DNA from: an uncultured Vampirovibrio sp.
GTDB taxonomy: Bacteria > Cyanobacteriota > Vampirovibrionia > Gastranaerophilales > Gastranaerophilaceae
Length of the DNA stretch: 28,365 nucleotides
Assembly (NCBI GenBank): GCA_910579975.1
Contig: CAJTWU010000020.1
Span: 1 to 28,365 of the forward strand
Reading direction: 5' to 3'
Below, piece after piece: positions 22,973-28,365 of the stretch; the first letter of the stretch is position 1; every line of letters begins with the position of its first letter. Made by a program: the position numbers and the translations under genes. The notes under the pieces were generated by a model. It searched no databases and was not told the DNA's origin. It was given only the letters and a program-made list of their open reading frames with translations.

Positions 22973-24272
22973 ATCTTCCTATACAAATATATTCAAATCC
23001 TTTTTCTTTTAACCTTTGAGGGTCATATTGATTTCTACCGTCAAAAATTACAGGAGTTTTCATTAGAGATTTCATCTTATCAAAATCCGGACGTCTAAAC
23101 TCATTCCATTCTGTTAATAACAATAATGCCTCTGCATTTTCTAAAGCTTCATAAGAATTTTTGGAATAAGTTATTTTATTTTTTAGATAAAGTTTTTGAG
23201 AGGTTTCCATTGCTTTAGGATCATAAGCTTTTACTTTGGCTCCCCGTTTTAATAGTTCATTTATAATAGTAATAGCCGGAGCTTCTCTCATATCATTTGT
23301 TTTTGGCTTAAATGCCAAGCCCCAGACTCCAAATATTTTACCTTCCAGGTCCTCGCCAAATTTATCCGTAACCTTTTTTACAAATAGTTCTCTTTGTAAA
23401 CGATTAATTCTATTAACCGATTTTACAAGAGGCATTTCACAGCCATATTCATTACCGGTATTAATTAATGCTTCAATATCCTTTGGAAAACAGCTTCCAC
23501 CATAGCCTATACCGGGGAATAAAAATCTGTTGCCAATCCTTGTATCAGTTGACATGCCAATCCTTACCATTTCTGCATCAGCTCCAACTTTTTCACATAG
23601 ATTAGCTATTTCATTCATAAAAGAAATTTTTGTTGCCAGAAATGAATTTGAAGCATATTTTGTCATTTCTGCAGATTTTACATCCATAAGAATAATTCTG
23701 TTTGCAGTTCTTAAGAACGGCGCATAAATCTCTTGCATTAAACGTGTTGCTTTTTCAGAATTTGAACCAATAATCACTCTATCAGGTGAAAGAAAATCAT
23801 CTACTGCATTACCTTGCTTTAAAAATTCAGGGTTAGACACAACATCAAATGAGTGAGTAGTATTGGCTTTAATTAATTTCCCTACTTTTTCAGCGGTTCC
23901 TACAGGAACAGTTGATTTATTAACAATAACTTTATAATCATTCATTGATTTGGCAATTTGTTCAGCAACAGCAAATACTCCGCTTAAATCAGCAGCACCA
24001 TTTTCATCCTGTGGAGTTCCAACAGCAATAAAACAAACAGAAGAATTTTTTACAGCGCTATCTAAATCATCTGAAAAACTCAAACGATTTTCTTGCACAT
24101 TAGATTTAACAAGTTCATCCAGTCCAGGCTCATAGATGGGAATATTACCCAGTTTCAACTGTTCAAGTTTCTCAATATTATTATCAACACAAATAACATG
24201 ATTACCCATATCAGCAAGACATGCTCCCGCAACTAAACCAACATATCCAGTTCCTATTACAGTTAAATTCAT
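22971..24272 (-). CDS. ugd: UDP-glucose 6-dehydrogenase
   Basis: Oxidises UDP-glucose to UDP-glucuronate with 2 NAD+, feeding capsule, exopolysaccharide or lipopolysaccharide synthesis. The N-terminal Rossmann motif is GTGYVG (7-12). Further family motifs are VGTPQDENG (84-92), KSTVPVGT (119-126), NPEFL with E149, KYASN with K205 and N209, and the catalytic C261 in GYGGSCFPKD with D265. The C-terminal UDP-binding domain contains GLAFKPKTNDMREAP. The length of 433 aa is typical. GGGAG lies about 9 nt before the ATG, with an extended -10 TGTTATTAT at 24308-24300. No other polysaccharide genes are present in the window, so the pathway it feeds is open. Confidence 0.97.
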   Translation of the reverse strand: MNLTVIGTGYVGLVAGACLADMGNHVICVDNNIEKLEQLKLGNIPIYEPGLDELVKSNVQENRLSFSDDLDSAVKNSSVCFIAVGTPQDENGAADLSGVFAVAEQIAKSMNDYKVIVNKSTVPVGTAEKVGKLIKANTTHSFDVVSNPEFLKQGNAVDDFLSPDRVIIGSNSEKATRLMQEIYAPFLRTANRIILMDVKSAEMTKYASNSFLATKISFMNEIANLCEKVGADAEMVRIGMSTDTRIGNRFLFPGIGYGGSCFPKDIEALINTGNEYGCEMPLVKSVNRINRLQRELFVKKVTDKFGEDLEGKIFGVWGLAFKPKTNDMREAPAITIINELLKRGAKVKAYDPKAMETSQKLYLKNKITYSKNSYEALENAEALLLLTEWNEFRRPDFDKMKSLMKTPVIFDGRNQYDPQRLKEKGFEYICIGR

Positions 24273-24321
24273 AAACTCAGACTCCCTTATTCCATTTATA
24301 TAATAACATGAAAATAAACAC

Positions 24322-24350
24322 TTGATTTTAAAAAATGTCTATGATAAATT
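24322..24350 (+). promoter_or_regulatory. tRNA-Ile promoter
   Basis: TTGATT (24322-24327), a 17-bp spacer, then TAAATT (24345-24350) preceded by TGA. The predicted start near 24357 is about 44 bp before the mature tRNA 5' end. Confidence 0.6.
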
Positions 24351-24400
24351 ATATTTTGTTGGGAGGGGTAACAAACCCCACTAGCTGAAAAGTTTAACAT

Positions 24401-25983
<1,583 letters not shown>

Positions 25984-25997
25984 ATTACAAATATACC

Positions 25998-26162
25998 TCA
26001 AACAGAAATTTTATTATGGTTTTTTAACCATTTTTCGTAATCTTCTTTAACACCAGGCTTTTTAAAAAAGTCCTCTACTAAAGGTAAAAACGCCCTTGCA
26101 ATAAATTCTTGATCCAGTTTTCCTATTTTGTCAACTTTGATTATATCCCTCTTGTTATCCAT
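25998..26162 (-). CDS. Small phage protein coupled to the recombinase, 54 aa
   Basis: Starts MDNKRDIIKVDKIGKL and ends WLKNHNKISV. It is short, charged and helical, with an acidic middle (PLVEDFFKKPGVKEDYEKW), and has no zinc or enzyme motif. Its TGA (26000-25998) overlaps the GAGG ribosome site of the recombinase, so translation is probably coupled. A weak GAG lies about 10 nt before the ATG. Small genes next to large serine integrases sometimes encode recombination directionality factors; that role is an inference from position only. The coherent composition and tight fit make it likely to be real despite its length. Confidence 0.65.
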   Translation of the reverse strand: MDNKRDIIKVDKIGKLDQEFIARAFLPLVEDFFKKPGVKEDYEKWLKNHNKISV

Positions 26163-26186
26163 TATTTTAAGCTCAATTGTTTTTTA

Positions 26187-26195
26187 TGTTCGACA
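26187..26195. promoter_or_regulatory. TGTTCGACA motif, copy 1
   Basis: The 9-bp motif (minus TGTCGAACA) lies 24 bp before the ATG of the 54-aa gene and is followed on minus by an A-run. An identical copy lies at 27608-27616. Confidence 0.35.
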
Positions 26196-26201
26196 TGTTG
26201 A

Positions 26202-26232
26202 AATCAAGCCGCTAAAAAGCGGCGGCTTGATT
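26202..26232. repeat. Hairpin after the resolvase gene
   Basis: AATCAAGCCGC (26202-26212) is complementary to 26222-26232, with an alternative inner stem GCCGCT/AGCGGC. It overlaps the resolvase stop codon. No T-run follows on minus, so it may be an RNA-stabilising or attenuating structure rather than a simple terminator. Confidence 0.55.
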
Positions 26233-26719
26233 ATCTTTTAAAATTATTTTCTATAATTGCTCGACATCCGTACTCTGCAATTAGTACAGCGTCGCAAGTA
26301 TCCAGAGTTAAATTTAATTCCGGAAATTTCTTTTGCGCAATTTCTTTTAGCGCTTTTTTCTTATCGCGGTAATCCATACCTCGTACTCGTAATTTTAACC
26401 CGGCTTGCCACTTTGCCGGCAATACTTCCTCGTACGGTATCCCTAAAGCGGTCAAAATCCCTAGCCACATTCCAAAATTTTTACCAAAGGAAAAGGCGGA
26501 GGCCTTGCCGTCGCGAGGCATTGAGTGGACCTCCTCAATATATGCTTTTATTTGCATACCGCAAATTTTACATATTTCCTTTTCATTTTGTATAATCCCG
26601 GCAATATCGTGCGGCGTAAGTTTATTAAAAGCATAGACATCCGCATACTGTTCGTGGGACGTATCTCGGAAACAAAACCCGCCATGTGCTCCTGGATCAA
26701 TACCTAAAACTCTTACCAT
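26231..26719 (-). CDS. Phage RuvC-like Holliday junction resolvase, 162 aa
   Basis: An RNase H-fold nuclease that resolves branched DNA during phage replication or recombination. Catalytic acids are visible: D8 in GIDPGAHGG, E62/E63 in YIEEVHSMP, and D140/D143 in DTCDAVLIAEYG. The segment between (FSFGKNFGMWLGILTALGIP and LPAKWQ) is characteristic of phage RuvC-type proteins as I recall them. The ATG at 26719 was chosen because GAGGG lies about 10 nt upstream and it overlaps the preceding stop (ATGGTAA), giving translational coupling; a TTG start at 26752 would add 11 residues without support. The length is normal. It sits between unknown small genes and the recombinase. Confidence 0.85.
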   Translation of the reverse strand: MVRVLGIDPGAHGGFCFRDTSHEQYADVYAFNKLTPHDIAGIIQNEKEICKICGMQIKAYIEEVHSMPRDGKASAFSFGKNFGMWLGILTALGIPYEEVLPAKWQAGLKLRVRGMDYRDKKKALKEIAQKKFPELNLTLDTCDAVLIAEYGCRAIIENNFKR

Positions 26720-27159
26720 AATTTTAAACCCTCTAGGAGGTTTTTTAACCAATTTTTCTTTTCTTGTTTAAAATGTACCTGTAAAAGAACTTTACCACCG
26801 TTATTTTTAATTTCTACGCCGTTAGATTTAAGATTTTTATATTTTTCAACTTCATCAATATACGATTTCAAAAACGCGCTAACATTTTCTTCATGAAAAG
26901 GCGTGTAAAATTCTTGCGCAATCATTTTAGTAATGATGTATTCCGGAAAACGCATAATAAAATCAACATGCTCCGATACCATATATAAATAGATTCCGTC
27001 GTCAAAGTGCTTACAGTCTAAAACAGACAGAAGTCTTATAGATATACATTGTAGAGGTTTCATTGAATAAAGCATAAAAATATGTCTTTGGATTCTTTCA
27101 AAAATCAATGCCTCGATTTTATTGCCGTCTTTTGAGTTATATATTTCTTTGATCGCCAT
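26713..27159 (-). CDS. Phage protein of unknown function, 148 aa
   Basis: I do not recognise a family. The protein is mixed and mostly alpha-helical, with hydrophobic and aromatic stretches (IFERIQRHIFMLYSM, YIITKMIAQEFY) and a basic amphipathic C-terminus (KKNWLKNLLEGLKLW). No catalytic or metal-binding motif is seen. AAAGGGG lies about 6 nt before the ATG. The start overlaps the 66-aa gene by 23 bp and the end overlaps the resolvase start by 7 bp, so it sits inside a tightly packed phage operon. Position between polymerase and resolvase suggests a role in DNA replication or repair, but that is only inferred. Confidence 0.75.
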   Translation of the reverse strand: MAIKEIYNSKDGNKIEALIFERIQRHIFMLYSMKPLQCISIRLLSVLDCKHFDDGIYLYMVSEHVDFIMRFPEYIITKMIAQEFYTPFHEENVSAFLKSYIDEVEKYKNLKSNGVEIKNNGGKVLLQVHFKQEKKNWLKNLLEGLKLW

Positions 27160-27337
27160 ATTGGCCCCTTTCTTTCTTTGTTAAATGCCACTTGCCACAT
27201 AGCGGACACTCGTATACATAGAGGGTTACGCCTCTTTCCTGTTTTATATCCGCTGCAACTTTTTCAGCTATGCGCTTTGAGCGATAAGCCTTTTTGCGCA
27301 AACAACTACGCCACATTTTTTCGGCCAATTTTCCCAT
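27137..27337 (-). CDS. Small zinc-knuckle phage protein, 66 aa
   Basis: Basic N-terminal half (RKKAYRSKRIAEKVAADIKQ) and a C-terminal VYECPLCGKWHLT motif, with a CxxC plus nearby Trp-His typical of small phage zinc-binding proteins found near replication genes. The function is unknown; nucleic-acid binding is likely. The ATG at 27337 directly follows TAA and a G7 run that can serve as a ribosome site; an in-frame ATG at 27316 would reduce the overlap with the upstream gene. As written it overlaps the 103-aa gene by 70 bp, which is unusual and may result from a G-run indel. Confidence 0.75.
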   Translation of the reverse strand: MGKLAEKMWRSCLRKKAYRSKRIAEKVAADIKQERGVTLYVYECPLCGKWHLTKKERGQYGDQRNI

Positions 27338-27579
27338 TTACCCCCCCGCTCGATTAAAGCGTTAAGATCGTTTTCTACTTGTTTTGCAAGTTTTTGCAAA
27401 TTTACAGCTAAACCAAAAGCGATAGAATTATCGCGCAAATCAATATCGACATTTTCATAACGTTTTTTATCTATCGTTATATGCTCTACAGAGTCTTGAA
27501 TTGCTAATGCTTGCGATACCAACCCGCATACATCTGCTGCAATGTTTTCTAGTTCACACTGTTTTACCGTAATTTCCAT
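27268..27579 (-). CDS. Phage protein of unknown function, 103 aa (C-terminus possibly frameshifted)
   Basis: I do not recognise a family. It reads MEITVKQCELENIAADVCGL, then mixed helical sequence with acidic central part (YENVDIDLRDNS) and a final helix ending NDLNALIERGG at about residue 81. The last 22 residues (from KWENWPKK) are Cys/Trp/Lys-rich and unlike the rest, and lie over the next gene in another frame. GAGG lies 5 nt before the ATG, so the start is good. With one more G in the run at 27341-27347 the protein would end just after ERGG with TAA directly before the next ATG. Confidence 0.65.
   Translation of the reverse strand: MEITVKQCELENIAADVCGLVSQALAIQDSVEHITIDKKRYENVDIDLRDNSIAFGLAVNLQKLAKQVENDLNALIERGGKWENWPKKCGVVVCAKRLIAQSA
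27341..27347. repeat. C7 homopolymer (G7 in coding strand)
   Basis: Seven C on plus at the junction of two overlapping phage genes. It is a slippage-prone tract in an otherwise AT-rich window. Confidence 0.95.
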
Positions 27580-27607
27580 TTTTACCTCTTTTCTTCTGTT
27601 TTTACTG

Positions 27608-27616
27608 TGTTCGACA
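27608..27616. promoter_or_regulatory. TGTTCGACA motif, copy 2
   Basis: Identical to 26187-26195; it lies 28 bp before the ATG of the 103-aa gene, and on minus is followed by a similar A-rich stretch ending AACA. Confidence 0.35.
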
Positions 27617-27619
27617 AAT

Positions 27620-28365
27620 TTATTTTCTATATCTATTTCCGCGCCAACCCTCTGCTTTTACCGGGCAGCCGTCGGCCCATTCCGGAGTTGTTGCCAGTAT
27701 CGTTTCAAATTCTTGCACACTTCCAGTGCCTTTTAATACGTTTGCGACAACTTCGTCGTGTACTGTCATAGCGGACTTATAACCTTTTTTCTCTAAATTA
27801 AGCATACCGTAGGCCATTAAATCTCTGGCCGTTCCTTGTACGATATTTTCCGCAATCATACCGCCGTAGGTGTGTTGGCGCCCCCATTTTTTTGTTAAAG
27901 AATTACCCATAAAGGTTAATTGCTCTTTAATTTCGCCCCATTTTGTTTCAATAGGTTTGATGATTGGATCACAATAAGCTATACAACGTCCAGACGGTAA
28001 TCTACAATATAAGAAATGTCCTTGGACTTTCCATTTAATTAAGCCCTCTGTAACCAAACGCCCTGGCTCTCTAACCGCTTTTATGGCCGCACGTTCCTGG
28101 GAATACCAAAAGGCTACTACCTCCGGATATGTTGAGCGATATGTATCGACAGTTAATTTAGCCATGGCCTCTGATATTTCCATACCAGTTAATAGCTTTA
28201 CGTGTTCTTTAAATCTCGCGGCCCCCATTTGATAGCCGCACCCTAGGACGCACGTTTTTCCTAATTGGCGCTCGTCTTTATCTTTTTTAGATATTTTTCT
28301 TTTATAAATTTCGGACGCCATAAGACAATAAATATCCTCACCGTTTATAAAAGCATTTAGACCAG
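27620..28365 (-). CDS. Phage family A DNA polymerase, C-terminal part (5' end outside window)
   Basis: Replicative polymerase of the PolA family. The frame is open to the window edge, adding GLNAFINGEDIYCL before the internal Met at 28321, so that Met is not the start. Visible are the region just after motif A (GEDIYCLMASEIY), the finger O-helix ERQLGKTCVLGCGYQMG with the Arg/Lys pair that binds the incoming nucleotide and a Gly-Tyr near its end, NIVQGTARDLM, and motif C TVHDEV with the catalytic Asp. The ending EGWRGNRYRK is typical of phage members as I recall them. Motif A and any 3'-5' exonuclease domain lie outside. 247 residues are present. All catalytic positions that fall in the window are intact. 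Confidence 0.92.
   Translation of the reverse strand, partial: GLNAFINGEDIYCLMASEIYKRKISKKDKDERQLGKTCVLGCGYQMGAARFKEHVKLLTGMEISEAMAKLTVDTYRSTYPEVVAFWYSQERAAIKAVREPGRLVTEGLIKWKVQGHFLYCRLPSGRCIAYCDPIIKPIETKWGEIKEQLTFMGNSLTKKWGRQHTYGGMIAENIVQGTARDLMAYGMLNLEKKGYKSAMTVHDEVVANVLKGTGSVQEFETILATTPEWADGCPVKAEGWRGNRYRK

Noticed and set aside
26720..26752. TTG start adding 11 residues to the resolvase
   Set aside because: The ATG at 26719 has a GAGGG ribosome site and couples to the previous stop; the RNase H fold starts right after it.
28319..28321. Met at 28321 as the polymerase start
   Set aside because: The frame continues open to the window edge with conserved PolA sequence (GEDIYCL) ahead of it.

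Overview
The window reads as about 24.4 kb of host chromosome followed by about 3.9 kb of an integrated phage-like element cut by the right edge. The host is a diderm: it has a signal-peptide-bearing autotransporter with a C-terminal outer-membrane barrel and a type IV pilus PilT ATPase. The DNA is very AT-rich, and the tRNA gene does not encode its CCA end. From memory, the PilT C-terminal region (MAQEVM, AIANLIREAK) looks more like cyanobacterial PilT than proteobacterial PilT. With the AT-rich, gut-type gene content, my best guess is a non-photosynthetic cyanobacterial relative (Vampirovibrionia/Gastranaerophilales, 'Melainabacteria'). This is an inference, not a proof.

Host layout. 218-6500: a giant Asn/Thr/Ser/Gly-rich repeat autotransporter (minus) between a strong terminator and a promoter with an inverted repeat over its -10. 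6498-8337: rubrerythrin (minus) divergent from PRPP synthetase (plus). 8348-10872: pilT (minus) divergent from an orphan FliI/YscN-type secretion ATPase (plus) whose promoter predicts a leaderless mRNA. 10875-14809: a large protein with an ABC1/UbiB-like kinase domain (minus) divergent from an unrecognised helical-repeat membrane protein (plus). 14799-22520 is all minus, in transcription order: DEDDh exonuclease, RlmD-type rRNA methyltransferase, two unrecognised coiled-coil proteins with near-duplicate promoter segments, an exported TPR protein, and a tRNA-dihydrouridine synthase. 22626-24272: thioredoxin (plus) convergent with UDP-glucose dehydrogenase (minus).

Mobile region. A complete tRNA-Ile(GAU) gene at 24401-24474 marks the junction. 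A large serine recombinase reads toward it, and its reading frame runs through the tRNA terminator and into the antisense of the tRNA, so the tRNA 3' region is the likely attachment site. Behind the recombinase, all on minus, are a 54-aa gene coupled to it, a phage RuvC-like resolvase, three small unknown genes, and the C-terminal part of a family A phage DNA polymerase that continues off the window. A C7 tract (G7 in the coding strand) probably marks a frame disturbance between two of the small genes.

Most interesting for follow-up: the tandem coiled-coil genes with duplicated upstream regions, the kinase/helical-repeat divergent pair next to an orphan secretion ATPase, the recombinase/tRNA overlap with a candidate directionality-factor gene, and a 9-bp motif repeated at matching distances upstream of two phage genes. 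I did not find a CRISPR array, an insertion sequence or a rRNA gene.
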